Of a stretch of DNA of 64,000 nucleotides, positions 8,435 through 16,923 are shown one piece after another (positions within the stretch are counted from its first letter, which is position 1; each line of letters opens with the position of its first letter). The notes beneath the pieces are model-generated. The model saw only the letters and a list, made by a program, of their open reading frames with translations, had not been told where the DNA came from and made no database searches. The stretch is from Faeciplasma sp045660445 (GTDB taxonomy: Bacteria > Bacillota > Clostridia > Oscillospirales > Ruminococcaceae). Both the position numbers and the translations under genes were made by a program. The DNA lies in the NCBI GenBank assembly GCA_045660445.1, contig JAZRDR010000006.1, positions 114,187 to 178,186 on the forward strand. The letters are read 5' to 3'.

Positions 8435-8980
8435 TCACTTTTTCTTCTTGCGGTATCTATCCTCTTCCGAGAAGACGCATCCGCAATATTTTTGCATATA
8501 AAACTCCATCTCTCTGGCTTTCGTCTGCCCCTCGCGGAAATAGGGGCGAAAATCACGGTAAAGGAATTTAACCTTGTGTTTTTCTGCAGCCTCGTTCGCA
8601 ACCTCTTTCATCAATTCGTGATCTTGATAAGGGCTTACAAAAAGTGTCGAGGTAAAGCTGTCAAAGCCTTTTCCTTTGGCTATCTGTGCGGCTTTGTCCA
8701 AACGTATCTCATAACACTTGCGGCAACGGTTGTCAAAATCGGGATGCACAAGATTTATAAACTCGCGCAGGCCATAATCGTCGATAACATCAAGCGGCAA
8801 CAAGATCTTCTTTGAATATTCGATAAGTGTGTTTTTTCGTGCCTTATATTCTGTGAACGGATGGATATTTGGGTTATACCAAAGGCCGGAGGTTTCGATC
8901 CCCTCGTTCCTTAAAGTTTCAATACACATAACAGAGCAAGGTGCGCAACATATATGTAAAAGAGTGTTCAAACCGGTCAT
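8435..8980 (-). CDS. queH: Epoxyqueuosine reductase QueH
   Basis: QueH (formerly DUF208) carries out the last step of queuosine formation in tRNA, reducing epoxyqueuosine, and is non-homologous to the cobalamin enzyme QueG. The protein has the full set of metal ligands: LLHICCAPCS at residues 7-16, CRKCYEIRL around 86-94, and YCGCVFSEEDRY near the C-terminus. The 181-residue length is typical. The start is uncertain: ATG at 8980 has AAGGGAG almost touching it, whereas TTG at 8971, four codons before LLHICC, has that site at normal spacing and matches the usual family start. The same window encodes QueT, a queuosine-precursor transporter, at 16432-16914, consistent with precursor salvage. Confidence 0.92.
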   Translation of the reverse strand: MTGLNTLLHICCAPCSVMCIETLRNEGIETSGLWYNPNIHPFTEYKARKNTLIEYSKKILLPLDVIDDYGLREFINLVHPDFDNRCRKCYEIRLDKAAQIAKGKGFDSFTSTLFVSPYQDHELMKEVANEAAEKHKVKFLYRDFRPYFREGQTKAREMEFYMQKYCGCVFSEEDRYRKKKK

Positions 8981-9075
8981 CTCCCTTCTTGATCTGTAAC
9001 GATTATATCACTATGCCGTATTTTTGTCCACAAAAATTCATATACTACACTAAAAACCGTAAAGGATATGATTTT

Positions 9076-9537
9076 GTGAGCGATTTGAAAAAGAAGCTTT
9101 CCTGGCTTATAATCCCCTTTCCCGTTGTTGTAGGGTTTTTGATCTCGTGGGTGTCGGGTTCGATGAATGAGATGGATTTTAAAAATCCGCCGCTAACTCC
9201 TCCGCAATGGGCATTCCCCGTTGTGTGGAGCATCTTATATCTTATGATGGGCATAAGCGCATATTTGGTATTCAAAAAAGACGACTATAAAATAAACGAT
9301 GGGCTGAAATATTTCTTATATCAGCTTTTGATCAACTTCGTCTGGCCGATAATCTTCTTCAGATTTGAAATGTATGCAACCGCGGCAATCACTTTGGCGA
9401 TCCTTATTTTGCTTACGATTGCAACCATCTGCGAGTTCAAAAAAGTATCGAAAACTGCCGCTTGGCTGATGGTGCCCTATCTTGTGTGGCTGTGTTTTGC
9501 ACTTTATCTGAACATTGGTGTTGCTGTATTGAACTGA
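9076..9537 (+). CDS. TspO/MBR family protein
   Basis: A 153-residue, five-helix membrane protein of the TspO/peripheral benzodiazepine receptor family, which binds porphyrins or other tetrapyrroles and related ligands. Clear signatures are FKNPPLTPPQWAFPVVWSIL (N-terminal loop and second helix), YQLLINFVWPIIFF, and PYLVWLCFALYLN near the C-terminus. I place the start at GTG 9076, because AAAGGA precedes it by 9 nt, the protein then has family length, and the upstream in-frame extension (from 8941) looks non-coding and overlaps queH. Its physiological ligand in anaerobes is not known. It stands alone, divergent from queH, and ends before a strong hairpin. Confidence 0.88.
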   Translation: MSDLKKKLSWLIIPFPVVVGFLISWVSGSMNEMDFKNPPLTPPQWAFPVVWSILYLMMGISAYLVFKKDDYKINDGLKYFLYQLLINFVWPIIFFRFEMYATAAITLAILILLTIATICEFKKVSKTAAWLMVPYLVWLCFALYLNIGVAVLN

Positions 9538-9583
9538 TCTGTATGTTCGGCACAGCCAACCATAATAATATTTTTGCGATGAA

Positions 9584-9617
9584 AAGTCCCGCTAAGCATT
9601 GCTGCTTAGCGGGACTT
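9584..9617. terminator. Strong bidirectional hairpin between tspO and GH92 genes
   Basis: Perfect 15-bp stem AAGTCCCGCTAAGCA (9584-9598) with TGCTTAGCGGGACTT (9603-9617), loop TTGC. It lies between convergent genes. The T-tail is imperfect (GGTGTTTGTT), but stem stability makes termination likely. Confidence 0.75.
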
Positions 9618-9668
9618 GGTGTTTGTTATTGATTTTTCAAAACAGCTAATTCTAAACTTGTTTTGGCA

Positions 9669-11948
9669 TTAGTCTGCATAGTTAACAGGCTTAGATCCCA
9701 TTACGAATTCGAATACTGCGCCGTTTGCGATAACATCATGAGTGAACATTGTGCTCTTATAAGTTTCACCGTTGATCTTAACGGACTGGATGTATTCGTT
9801 CTTTTCGGACAAGTTCTTTGCCTTGATAATGATATCACAACCATTTGCAAGGTGGATAACAGTTTCTTCATAACGAGGGCTGGTGATGTAGTAAAGATCC
9901 TGTCCTGCGTTGGGGAAGAAGCCCATAGAGGAGAACATGTACCAAGAGCTCATTGCACCGGAGTCGTCGTTACCTGGAGGGCCATCCATTGTGAAGGAGT
10001 CTCTCAACTTGTCGATACCATCGGTTGTGAGATAAGGCTTGCTTGTATAAGCGAAGAGATAAGGTGCCAAGAAAGCAGGCTCGTTTCCGTAGTCAACCAA
10101 ACGGGTTTCAATACCGTAGCTAAGACGTTCGCAGAATGCTTCTTCGCCGCCGCACTTTTCGATAAGCTGTTCAACATCATGAGGAACAAAGAAGGAATAG
10201 TTGTAAGCAGTTGCTTCATAGAAGTGTCTCTTCCAGGATCCCCAGTACTGTGCGATGTCAATGTTTACCCATGAACCGTCAGCATTTCTGGGAGTTATGA
10301 AGCCTGTGAAGTCCTTGTACTTAGCATCAGGATTCCAAAGATTTGTCCAGTTGTTACTTCTTGCAAGGTATCTCTCATAATCTCTCTTTGTGCCAAGATC
10401 CTTTGCAAGGGTTGCTGCACAATAGTCATTATAAGCATATTCCAATGTGTAAGAGCAGTCATTCTGACCAACTTCTGTACCGGGAATAACATAGTCGGAA
10501 GGAATGTAACCATATTCATAGTAAGGAGCTTCGGGATCAGCCTTGGGAACACCGTGAGTATACCAACCGGTACGGTAGTTATCAGCGTGATTCTTAACTA
10601 CTTCATATGCCTTATCCCAATCGATACCTTCAACGCCCTTAACGTAAGCATCAGCAATTACGTTGTCAACGTCGTTACCGCCCTGTTCATTGTGCATGTC
10701 AGCGCCGCCTACGAATGCGTCACGAACAAATCCGTACTTTTCGTATCTTGCGATGAAGCTGTTAACAGTCTTTGTAACGATTTCAGGCTTGATCAAGGTG
10801 AACAAAGGATAGCTGGAGCGCCAAGTATCCCAAATTGCATAGTGGTCGTCGATCATATCGGTGCCTTCGGGATAGCCGGGAATATCGCCCGAACGATCTC
10901 TGGGCATTACCATAACGTGATAGAAAGCAGTATAGAACTTCATAAGTTCAACATCATTTACGCCTTCGCCGCTGATCTTGATCTTGTTAAGTTCTTCGTT
11001 CCAAAGATCCTTGGTTTCCTGCTTAACGCCTTCATAATCCCATTCGGGGATCTCTTCATCCAACCATTCTTTTGCCAAATCAATGCTTGTGAAGGATACG
11101 CCGATCTTTACGTAAATTTCTTCGCCTTCAACAGTGTCAAAGCGCATGTAACCGCCGGCACTTTCGTCTCTCGAACGCAAGTTAGCAATTCTAAGGCTGC
11201 GAGTGTCATCCTGAAGGCCGTTGCCATCGTAAACACCAACAGACTTAGCTTCCTTGCTTACAACAGCATAGAAGTAAAGGTTATGGTCAGAACCGAAACC
11301 ACCTGCATATCTGCCCGAACCGCTGAAAGCAGTCTGGCCTTCAACGCTTGTATCAATGTTAAAGGTGATATTAGATGTGGATATACCAGTCGAGTTATGA
11401 ACGATTCTTGCAAGCAAAGGAATGCTGTGTGCCATATCAATGAGCAAGCTTGCATCATTCGATTCGGGGTATGTAAACTTGTAGATAGAGGAGTGCTCAG
11501 CGGGAGTAACAGCACAATCAATGCCATACTTAGCAAGCGTTACGCTATATTCATAGCAAGTTGCAACTTCATTTACGCCCATGGAATCATGGCCTTCAAA
11601 GTCGGTTGCGAGACCTATCTGAGGAGAGATCAAGAACTCGCCGTATTTACCATAGCCGGTACCACTTGCGTGGATCTGAGAAAATCCTCTTATTTTGTGT
11701 CCGGTCAAATATCCGGAATGCTCGCCACCCTCAGTGTCAGGGCTGGGGTTAACAGAGCCATTGGGTCTGGTAGGGCCGATAACGGTATTACCCTGATTGT
11801 CAACGCCGTATCTCGGGTTAACATACGTTGTTAAATCAACAAAAACATCGTTAATCACTTCATTACCTCCTGGATCTGTACTTGAGCAGGCTGTAAGTGC
11901 CAGAATACAAGATAAGATGCCCGCTAATAATCTAAACTTTAATTTCAT
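9669..11948 (-). CDS. GH92 family exo-alpha-mannosidase lipoprotein
   Basis: A 759-residue glycoside hydrolase family 92 enzyme, a calcium-dependent inverting exo-alpha-mannosidase that acts on mannans and high-mannose N-glycans. The start ATG (11948) precedes a lipoprotein signal with lipobox LTAC at about residues 18-21, so it is anchored outside the membrane. Family signatures include QIHASGTGYGKYGEF (about 95-109), the IWDTWRSSYPL segment, PHDVEQLI, and the C-terminal GPPGNDDSGAMSSWYMFS, which contains the catalytic aspartates region. The upstream in-frame codon at 11972 is not used, because the RBS GAAAGGCAGTGAC fits 11948. A surface alpha-mannosidase suggests foraging on host or yeast glycans. 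It is transcribed alone from its own promoter. Confidence 0.93.
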   Translation of the reverse strand: MKLKFRLLAGILSCILALTACSSTDPGGNEVINDVFVDLTTYVNPRYGVDNQGNTVIGPTRPNGSVNPSPDTEGGEHSGYLTGHKIRGFSQIHASGTGYGKYGEFLISPQIGLATDFEGHDSMGVNEVATCYEYSVTLAKYGIDCAVTPAEHSSIYKFTYPESNDASLLIDMAHSIPLLARIVHNSTGISTSNITFNIDTSVEGQTAFSGSGRYAGGFGSDHNLYFYAVVSKEAKSVGVYDGNGLQDDTRSLRIANLRSRDESAGGYMRFDTVEGEEIYVKIGVSFTSIDLAKEWLDEEIPEWDYEGVKQETKDLWNEELNKIKISGEGVNDVELMKFYTAFYHVMVMPRDRSGDIPGYPEGTDMIDDHYAIWDTWRSSYPLFTLIKPEIVTKTVNSFIARYEKYGFVRDAFVGGADMHNEQGGNDVDNVIADAYVKGVEGIDWDKAYEVVKNHADNYRTGWYTHGVPKADPEAPYYEYGYIPSDYVIPGTEVGQNDCSYTLEYAYNDYCAATLAKDLGTKRDYERYLARSNNWTNLWNPDAKYKDFTGFITPRNADGSWVNIDIAQYWGSWKRHFYEATAYNYSFFVPHDVEQLIEKCGGEEAFCERLSYGIETRLVDYGNEPAFLAPYLFAYTSKPYLTTDGIDKLRDSFTMDGPPGNDDSGAMSSWYMFSSMGFFPNAGQDLYYITSPRYEETVIHLANGCDIIIKAKNLSEKNEYIQSVKINGETYKSTMFTHDVIANGAVFEFVMGSKPVNYAD

Positions 11949-11983
11949 AATGTCACTGCCTTTCAAGCACAATTTGTGATAAT

Positions 11984-12012
11984 ATTATACAATACAAAAA
12001 TCAATTTTGCAA
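11984..12012 (-). promoter_or_regulatory. Sigma-A promoter of the GH92 gene
   Basis: Minus-strand TTGCAA (12012-12007), 17-bp spacer, TATAAT (11989-11984). Confidence 0.75.
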
Positions 12013-12131
12013 TAGATAATCGCATTAAATCGAAGATTTTTTTGGAATATATTAAAAGTTATAACTTTTTGAAACTATTTTGTTAGCGCAATTCTTAAAA
12101 TATTAATTTCCCAAGCTTTTGGCTTGCCGTG

Positions 12132-12160
12132 CAAAAAAAGCGCTGCTTTTCGGCAGCGCT
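12132..12160 (-). terminator. Terminator of cysK
   Basis: AGCGCTGC (12160-12153 on the minus strand) pairs with GCAGCGCT (12146-12139), followed on the minus strand by a seven-T run. Confidence 0.85.
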
Positions 12161-12184
12161 TAATACATCATAAATTCATTTTTA

Positions 12185-13114
12185 TTATTCAAAAAGAGGT
12201 GTTGACAGGTATCTGTCGCCCGTATCGGGCAGCAATGTAACGATGGTTTTGCCCTCGTTTTCGGGGCGCTTTGCAAGCTCGATAGCCGCCCACACGGCAG
12301 CTCCCGATGAGATGCCCACAAGTATGCCTTCACGCTTGCCGATAAGTCTGCCCATAGCATAAGCGTCCTCATCCGAAACAGCGATCACCTCGTCATAGAT
12401 CTCGGTATTCAAAACCTTCGGCATAAATCCTGCGCCGATTCCCTGAATGCCGTGCGTGCCTGCTTCTCCTTTTGAAAGCACAGCCGATGACGCAGGCTCA
12501 ACAGCAACTATCTTAACGCTTGGCTTTTTAGATTTAAGATATTCTCCAACGCCTGTTATAGTTCCACCCGTGCCGACACCAGCAACAAAGATATCCACCT
12601 CGCCGTCGGTATCCTCATAAATTTCGGGACCGGTGGATTCTCGGTGAGCCTGCGAATTCGCAGGATTCACAAACTGCCCGGGAATAAAGCTGTTTGGGAT
12701 CTCGGCAGCCAGCTCCTCTGCCTTGGCGATAGCTCCCGACATTCCTTTTGCTCCGTCAGTAAGGACAAGCTCTGCACCATACGCACGCATAAGCCGTCTG
12801 CGTTCAATTGACATTGTGTCGGGCATAACGATGATTATTTTATATCCTCTTGCCACCGCAACCGAAGCAAGACCGATGCCCGTGTTGCCGCTTGTCGGCT
12901 CGATGATTACTGATTCCGGCTTAAGCTTGCCCGAAGCCTCAGCCTCGTCGATCATGGCTTTTGCAACTCTGTCCTTAACCGAGCCTGCAGGACTGAAATA
13001 TTCAAGCTTTGCAATAACCTTTACCTTTAAATCGAATACTTTTTCTATATTTTTAAGCTCTAAAAGCGGAGTTTTGCCGATCAGCTGATCGACAGACGTG
13101 TATATATTAGACAT
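12185..13114 (-). CDS. cysK: Cysteine synthase (O-acetylserine sulfhydrylase)
   Basis: A 309-residue PLP enzyme that makes L-cysteine from O-acetyl-L-serine and sulfide in the cytoplasm. The PLP lysine is in SPAGSVKDR (residues 41-49). The substrate loop PTSGNTGIGLA (about 74-84), the phosphate-binding glycine loop GVGTGGTITG (about 178-187) and the C-terminal LPDTGDRYLST are all present. The length is standard. RBS AAAGGAG precedes the ATG. No serine acetyltransferase gene is adjacent. It is followed by a strong terminator and preceded, 83 bp away, by sigK on the same strand, but the two are unlikely to be functionally linked. Confidence 0.95.
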   Translation of the reverse strand: MSNIYTSVDQLIGKTPLLELKNIEKVFDLKVKVIAKLEYFSPAGSVKDRVAKAMIDEAEASGKLKPESVIIEPTSGNTGIGLASVAVARGYKIIIVMPDTMSIERRRLMRAYGAELVLTDGAKGMSGAIAKAEELAAEIPNSFIPGQFVNPANSQAHRESTGPEIYEDTDGEVDIFVAGVGTGGTITGVGEYLKSKKPSVKIVAVEPASSAVLSKGEAGTHGIQGIGAGFMPKVLNTEIYDEVIAVSDEDAYAMGRLIGKREGILVGISSGAAVWAAIELAKRPENEGKTIVTLLPDTGDRYLSTPLFE

Positions 13115-13197
13115 AAAATTCTCCTTTTTTCACATTCTTCATTGCTATCATTTTAGCTCATTAGGAAAACTCCGTCAATAGCTAAGCGTTTCTTGAT

Positions 13198-13884
13198 CTA
13201 CGCTCTCATCTTTACGGCTATTTTTTCGATGGCGCGCTTTTCAATTCGGCTTACATAGCTTCTCGATATCCCCAAAAGATCAGCGCACTCGCGCTGAGTA
13301 AGAGGCGCACTGCCGCAAAGTCCATATCGCAAGACGATTATCTCACGCTCGCGGTCGTCAAGCTCGCTGTTAACAAGGCAATAAAGCTGTTCTGAATTTA
13401 TTTTAAGATCGACCTCATCGTAAAGATCCCCCTCTGTTGCAATGATGTCGATAAGTGTTAGCTGATTTCCATCCTTGTCAACGTCGATAGGCTCGTCGAA
13501 GTGAACGTCGCCCGCTGTTTTCTTAAGCGCTCTGAAATGCATAAGTATCTCATTTTCAATGCACCTTGAACCGTATGCCGCAAAGCGATTTCCCTTTTCG
13601 CAGTCAAAGGTCGATACCGCCTTGATAAGCCCGATGGTGCCGATGGATATAAGCTCCTCCGGCTCCTCTGGCGAAGAATAATATTTTTTTACAATGTGCG
13701 CCACAAGCCGAAGGTTGTGCAAAATCAGCTTATCCTTTGCTTGCTTATCTCCTTTGGCGCAAAGTTTGAAAAGCTCGAGCTCTTTTGCAGGCGGCAAAGG
13801 CTTAGGATAGGCATTCTTATCCTCGATATGAAGTGCAAACCACAAAATGCGGCTGAATATTATCTCTAAAATCGTTGTAAACAT
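13198..13884 (-). CDS. sigK: Sporulation sigma factor SigK
   Basis: A 228-residue sigma-70 family factor that directs late mother-cell transcription in endospore formation. Region 2 (HNLRLVAHIVKKYY, ELISIGTIGLIKAVSTF, GSRCIENEILMHFRALKK) and region 4 with HTH (TQRECADLLGISRSYVSRIEKRA, positions 196-218) match SigK better than SigE: the HNLRLVAHIVKK and ILMHFRALKK segments are SigK-like. Residues 1-20 are hydrophobic, resembling the inhibitory pro-sequence of pro-SigK removed by SpoIVFB. The gene is continuous, so no skin-type element interrupts it. The start has the excellent site AAGGAGGGG 6 nt upstream. It indicates that this lineage can sporulate. Confidence 0.92.
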   Translation of the reverse strand: MFTTILEIIFSRILWFALHIEDKNAYPKPLPPAKELELFKLCAKGDKQAKDKLILHNLRLVAHIVKKYYSSPEEPEELISIGTIGLIKAVSTFDCEKGNRFAAYGSRCIENEILMHFRALKKTAGDVHFDEPIDVDKDGNQLTLIDIIATEGDLYDEVDLKINSEQLYCLVNSELDDREREIIVLRYGLCGSAPLTQRECADLLGISRSYVSRIEKRAIEKIAVKMRA

Positions 13885-13921
13885 TCTTTCCCCTCCTTAA
13901 GCCATTATATTTTTTCACTGC

Positions 13922-13950
13922 TTGACTTAATTCCGACAAGATAATATAAT
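13922..13950 (+). promoter_or_regulatory. Sigma-A promoter of tmk
   Basis: TTGACT (13922-13927), 17-bp spacer, TATAAT (13945-13950), 31 bp before the start codon. Confidence 0.8.
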
Positions 13951-13981
13951 GGATAAAGAATCTTTTAAAGGGATGTTTTGA

Positions 13982-14608
13982 ATGAACGAAAGAGGAAAAT
14001 TTATTGTTATAGAGGGGCTTGACGGTTCAGGCAAGGGCACCCAGATAAGACTTTTGGAAGGCTATCTGCGAAACAAGGGCATAAATCTTCACTTAACTGC
14101 CGAGCCGACAGAGCACGCTACCGGCGGACTTATCCGTGATGCTTTGTGTGGCATGACCAAGCGCACCCCCTGCGAGCTTGCGGCACTTTTCATGGCTGAC
14201 AGAGTTGCGCATTGCTCCAATCCCGTAAGCGGAATTAAAAAGCTTTTGGATGACGGCGTTACCGTTATCTGCGACAGATATTACTATTCATCATTTGCAT
14301 ATCAGGGCATGGACACCGATCTTAAATGGGTTATGGATCAAAACCTTAACTGCCCCGAAATTTTAAAGCCCGATCTTTGCATTTTCATGGACGTTCCCCC
14401 TGCAGAGTGCGACAAGCGCATCGAATCGGGCAGAGCACAGCGCGAGATCTATGAAGAAAGCGTTGACACAATAACCCGAATCAGAGATAAATATATAGAA
14501 GTGTTCCGCCTTTTAGAGGGGCACAACATTGCAATAATAAATGCTTCAAGAACGCCCGAAGAGGTTTCAAAGGACGTTATTAAAGCGGTGGATGAAGTTA
14601 TAGGATAA
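13982..14608 (+). CDS. tmk: Thymidylate kinase
   Basis: A 208-residue P-loop kinase that phosphorylates dTMP to dTDP. Walker A is IEGLDGSGKGTQ (residues 9-20). The DR(Y/H) motif appears as CDRYYYSSFAYQG (about 96-108), and the lid-like region is GRAQREIYE. The length is that of bacterial Tmk. The RBS AAAGGGATG and a strong promoter precede it, and a terminator follows directly, so it is monocistronic here. It is divergent from sigK. An alternative would be another dNMP kinase, but the motif set and length fit Tmk. Confidence 0.9.
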   Translation: MNERGKFIVIEGLDGSGKGTQIRLLEGYLRNKGINLHLTAEPTEHATGGLIRDALCGMTKRTPCELAALFMADRVAHCSNPVSGIKKLLDDGVTVICDRYYYSSFAYQGMDTDLKWVMDQNLNCPEILKPDLCIFMDVPPAECDKRIESGRAQREIYEESVDTITRIRDKYIEVFRLLEGHNIAIINASRTPEEVSKDVIKAVDEVIG

Positions 14609-14613
14609 AAAAC

Positions 14614-14643
14614 AAAGCCAGCCCATAAAGGCTGGCTTTTTAA
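14614..14643 (+). terminator. Terminator of tmk
   Basis: Perfect 10-bp stem AAAGCCAGCC (14614-14623) with GGCTGGCTTT (14630-14639) and a T-run. Confidence 0.88.
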
Positions 14644-14654
14644 TTTCATAAAGT

Positions 14655-14885
14655 CTATTCTTTTCCCTCGCCCAAATATGTAAATCTGCCCTCGTCCAAG
14701 AACATACTTGCGGGGCGCACCCAAGTTAACCCCTCGCCGTAAAGGGCTTTATATATGATCATATCCTCTAAAGTTTCCGAGTGCTTGGCATATCCGATGA
14801 CTTCATATTCATTGCCCTTTTTGTGACGATATCTGCCCTTGGGCACCCAGCTTTCAAGCTCGATATTTCTTTTAACGTCTGACAT
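14655..14885 (-). CDS. DUF1653 domain protein
   Basis: A 76-residue protein made almost entirely of a DUF1653 domain. The conserved core is visible: GRYRHKKGNEYEVIGYAKHS (residues 17-36), then MIIYKALYGEGLTWVRPASMF (about 42-62). The function of this widespread small domain is unknown. The start has GGAGGG with a 7-nt spacing. Its promoter overlaps the divergent promoter of the gene at 14993. Confidence 0.88.
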   Translation of the reverse strand: MSDVKRNIELESWVPKGRYRHKKGNEYEVIGYAKHSETLEDMIIYKALYGEGLTWVRPASMFLDEGRFTYLGEGKE

Positions 14886-14914
14886 TTTTCAACCCTCCAA
14901 CCGTTTATGTCCAA

Positions 14915-14943
14915 ATTATAGCACGCAACATTCTTGACCGCAA
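14915..14943 (-). promoter_or_regulatory. Promoter of the DUF1653 gene
   Basis: Minus-strand TTGCGG (14943-14938), 17-bp spacer, TATAAT (14920-14915). Its -35 overlaps the divergent -35 at 14934-14939. Confidence 0.65.
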
Positions 14944-14962
14944 GGCTAAAACATAGTATTAT
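14934..14962 (+). promoter_or_regulatory. Promoter of the small multidrug export protein gene
   Basis: TTGACC (14934-14939), 17-bp spacer, TATTAT (14957-14962). Confidence 0.7.
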
Positions 14963-14992
14963 ATCAAATATAACATTTGAAAGGAACATTTT

Positions 14993-15472
14993 ATGCTCGC
15001 TTGGCTCACTCAGACATATTTTGGCAAGCTTGTTGCCACTTTTATAATTTCGATGCTCCCCATTATTGAACTTCGAGGCGGCATCCCCTATGGCGTTGGC
15101 TTCGGATTAGACCCTTGGGTTGCATTTGCCGTTGCCGTTTTGGGAAATTTGCTTCCCGTTCCGTTTATTCTTCTGTTTATGGATGTCGTGTTCAGAATAT
15201 TAAAGAAAATGGGCGGCATTTTTGAAAAATTCGCCCTTTGGCTTGAGAAAAAAGCATATCACAATCAGGAAAAGATTGAAAAGTATAAAGCATTCGGGCT
15301 TATGCTATTTGTTGCAATCCCCTTGCCGGGAACAGGCGCGTGGACAGGTGCTTTGGCTGCAAGCGTTTTGGGAATAAGCAAGAAAAAAGCTATCGTATCG
15401 ATCCTTGCGGGAGTTATCGTCGCAGGATTTATCATGACCGCCGTTTCCTATGGCTTTAAGTCGATAATTTAA
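14993..15472 (+). CDS. COG2426 small multi-drug export family membrane protein
   Basis: A 159-residue integral membrane protein of the Sm_multidrug_ex/COG2426 family. The typical features are the re-entrant-like motif PIIELRGGIPYG (residues 23-34), GNLLPVPFILLF (about 52-63), and FVAIPLPGTGAWTGALAASVLG (about 106-127). The family name comes from weak drug-resistance evidence in one member; transport substrate and direction are not established. It has four to five predicted helices. RBS GAAAGGAAC precedes the ATG. The next gene starts one base after its stop, so the two are likely cotranscribed. Confidence 0.85.
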   Translation: MLAWLTQTYFGKLVATFIISMLPIIELRGGIPYGVGFGLDPWVAFAVAVLGNLLPVPFILLFMDVVFRILKKMGGIFEKFALWLEKKAYHNQEKIEKYKAFGLMLFVAIPLPGTGAWTGALAASVLGISKKKAIVSILAGVIVAGFIMTAVSYGFKSII

Positions 15473-15473
15473 C

Positions 15474-16292
15474 ATGAGCAAGGTTTTGTGTTCAACGGGC
15501 TGCATAATAGGCAGACCAGTTAAGAGGGATTTCTATCTTTTAAAAAATTTCGCTCCAAAGATAAATTGCGACGGCTTCGAGCTTATGTTTTATACCGATT
15601 GGTATACAAAACCGGATGAGCTGACGGATTTTATTAATTCACTTGGAATAAAAGTTCCTTCATTCCACGTTGAAAAGCGCATTGGCGAGCTTATCGCAGA
15701 AGAAGCTCTTGATGAGGCTTTGTTAAATTTTAAAATCAACTGCAAATGTGCAAGTGCTATCGGCTCGAAGCTGCTTGTGATGCACCTTTGGAACGGCATC
15801 ATTTCGGACAGCAATATCAAGGCAAACTATAAAGCGTTTGGCGCCCTTAATGATATAGCACGAGACTATGGACTTTGCCTGACTGTTGAAAACGTGGTTT
15901 GCAATCATCAGGATCCGCAAACGCACCTTTTAGAGCTTAAGAAAAGATATCCCGAAATTTGCTTCACCTTTGACACGAAAATGGCGGCGTTTCACTCGCA
16001 GGTCGAGGATGTTTTCGCTCCCGAAAACAATCATCTGTGGGAGAATATCTCGCACATTCACCTCAACGATTACCGAGGCGGTCACATGGATTGGGCAAAT
16101 CTTAAAACGTTGCACGTTGGCACGGGAGGTATAAACTTCGATAACTTTTTCGAAAATCTTGCCAAGGTGGGATATAAGGGTGATTTCACGGTCGAAGCAA
16201 CATCGTTTAACCAAAACGGAGAGATCGATTTTGAACTTTTAAATTCATCTCTTGATAAAGTAAGAGGCTATATCAAAAAATACGGTATATAA
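15474..16292 (+). CDS. Sugar phosphate isomerase/epimerase-like TIM-barrel protein
   Basis: A 272-residue member of the AP endonuclease 2/xylose isomerase-like TIM-barrel superfamily. Candidate metal ligands are in VENVVCN (about 139-145), FTFDTKMAAFH (about 163-173), ISHIHLNDYRGG (about 191-202) and the C-terminal FTVEATSF, which corresponds to the usual Glu ligand. Members isomerise or epimerise sugars, sugar acids or inositols; substrate specificity cannot be read here. The start is one base after the upstream stop and has no clear ribosome-binding site, so translation is probably coupled to the membrane protein. A hairpin terminator lies about 100 bp downstream. Confidence 0.82.
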   Translation: MSKVLCSTGCIIGRPVKRDFYLLKNFAPKINCDGFELMFYTDWYTKPDELTDFINSLGIKVPSFHVEKRIGELIAEEALDEALLNFKINCKCASAIGSKLLVMHLWNGIISDSNIKANYKAFGALNDIARDYGLCLTVENVVCNHQDPQTHLLELKKRYPEICFTFDTKMAAFHSQVEDVFAPENNHLWENISHIHLNDYRGGHMDWANLKTLHVGTGGINFDNFFENLAKVGYKGDFTVEATSFNQNGEIDFELLNSSLDKVRGYIKKYGI

Positions 16293-16392
16293 AGCAAACG
16301 CCCCCGCCGATATGGCGAGGGTGTGCTGAAACATGAACAACGAAGATCATTAGGACAGTTACTGACCTTTAAGTCTCTTCATAAAATAATAC

Positions 16393-16432
16393 AACCGCGG
16401 GTGTGAAAATATTGCACTCGCGGTTAATTTTT
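16393..16432 (+). terminator. Terminator between the isomerase gene and queT
   Basis: AACCGCGGGTG (16393-16403) pairs with CACTCGCGGTT (16415-16425), 11 bp with one G-U, followed by AATTTTTTATT on the plus strand. A weaker hairpin at about 16300-16320 precedes it. Confidence 0.8.
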
Positions 16433-16914
16433 TATTGTTTTGTGACAAGCTCCATAAAGCGCTTGTTTTTCTCAAGTGATTTAAAGATTATAACTCCAAG
16501 AATGCTTACGCAAACGAGCTCTCCGAAAGCTACTTGGAACGCGCTGAGCCAATAAGGAAGGTCATAGAAATAGTGAAGCTCAGCTCCGACAATGAAGGCG
16601 TTGGTTACAACAGGTGCCAAGGATGCGATATATATGTTCGGGGAAATATATATCAGCAAAACCGCCAAAGCTGTTGCAAGTGTTCCGAAGACCATATCGA
16701 TGGCGAACATCGGGCTGAACATATTAGATATCAGACAACCGATAATAAGCGAGATGCCGTAATCCTTTTTATAAAAACATAAAAGCATCAGCGCCTCGGC
16801 AATTCTGAACTGGATCCCTCCATAAGACATGAACCCAAGACAAAGTGTCAATACCACGTATACCGATGCGACGATGGACAGTCTTGCAAGACGAATGAGT
16901 GAATACCTTTTCAT
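16432..16914 (-). CDS. queT: QueT family queuosine-precursor transporter
   Basis: A 160-residue membrane protein of the QueT family, the substrate-binding (S) component of an ECF-type importer for a queuosine precursor (preQ0, preQ1 or queuine). It has five to six helices. Recognisable segments are VVLTLCLGFMSYGGIQFRIA (starting near residue 20), EALMLLCFYKKDY, GCLISNMFSPM and the C-terminal AFGELVCVSILG. The start ATG has AGGAG 9 nt upstream. That site is part of a preQ1-I-like riboswitch, which supports both identity and ligand. The ECF energising module is not in the window. Together with queH it argues for salvage of a queuosine precursor. Confidence 0.92.
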   Translation of the reverse strand: MKRYSLIRLARLSIVASVYVVLTLCLGFMSYGGIQFRIAEALMLLCFYKKDYGISLIIGCLISNMFSPMFAIDMVFGTLATALAVLLIYISPNIYIASLAPVVTNAFIVGAELHYFYDLPYWLSAFQVAFGELVCVSILGVIIFKSLEKNKRFMELVTKQ

Positions 16915-16923
16915 AACAAATCT

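Noticed and set aside
10554..11834. 426-codon plus-strand ORF
   Set aside because: Antisense shadow of the GH92 mannosidase gene, with no ribosome-binding site or family resemblance.
13198..13884. SigE as the identity of the sporulation sigma factor
   Set aside because: HNLRLVAHIVKK, ILMHFRALKK and the short hydrophobic pro-sequence agree with SigK rather than SigE.
16300..16322. Hairpin CCCCCGCC-GATAT-GGCGAGGG as a riboswitch or small RNA
   Set aside because: It has one mismatch and no flanking conserved motif. It more likely belongs to the 3' region of the isomerase gene before the main terminator.
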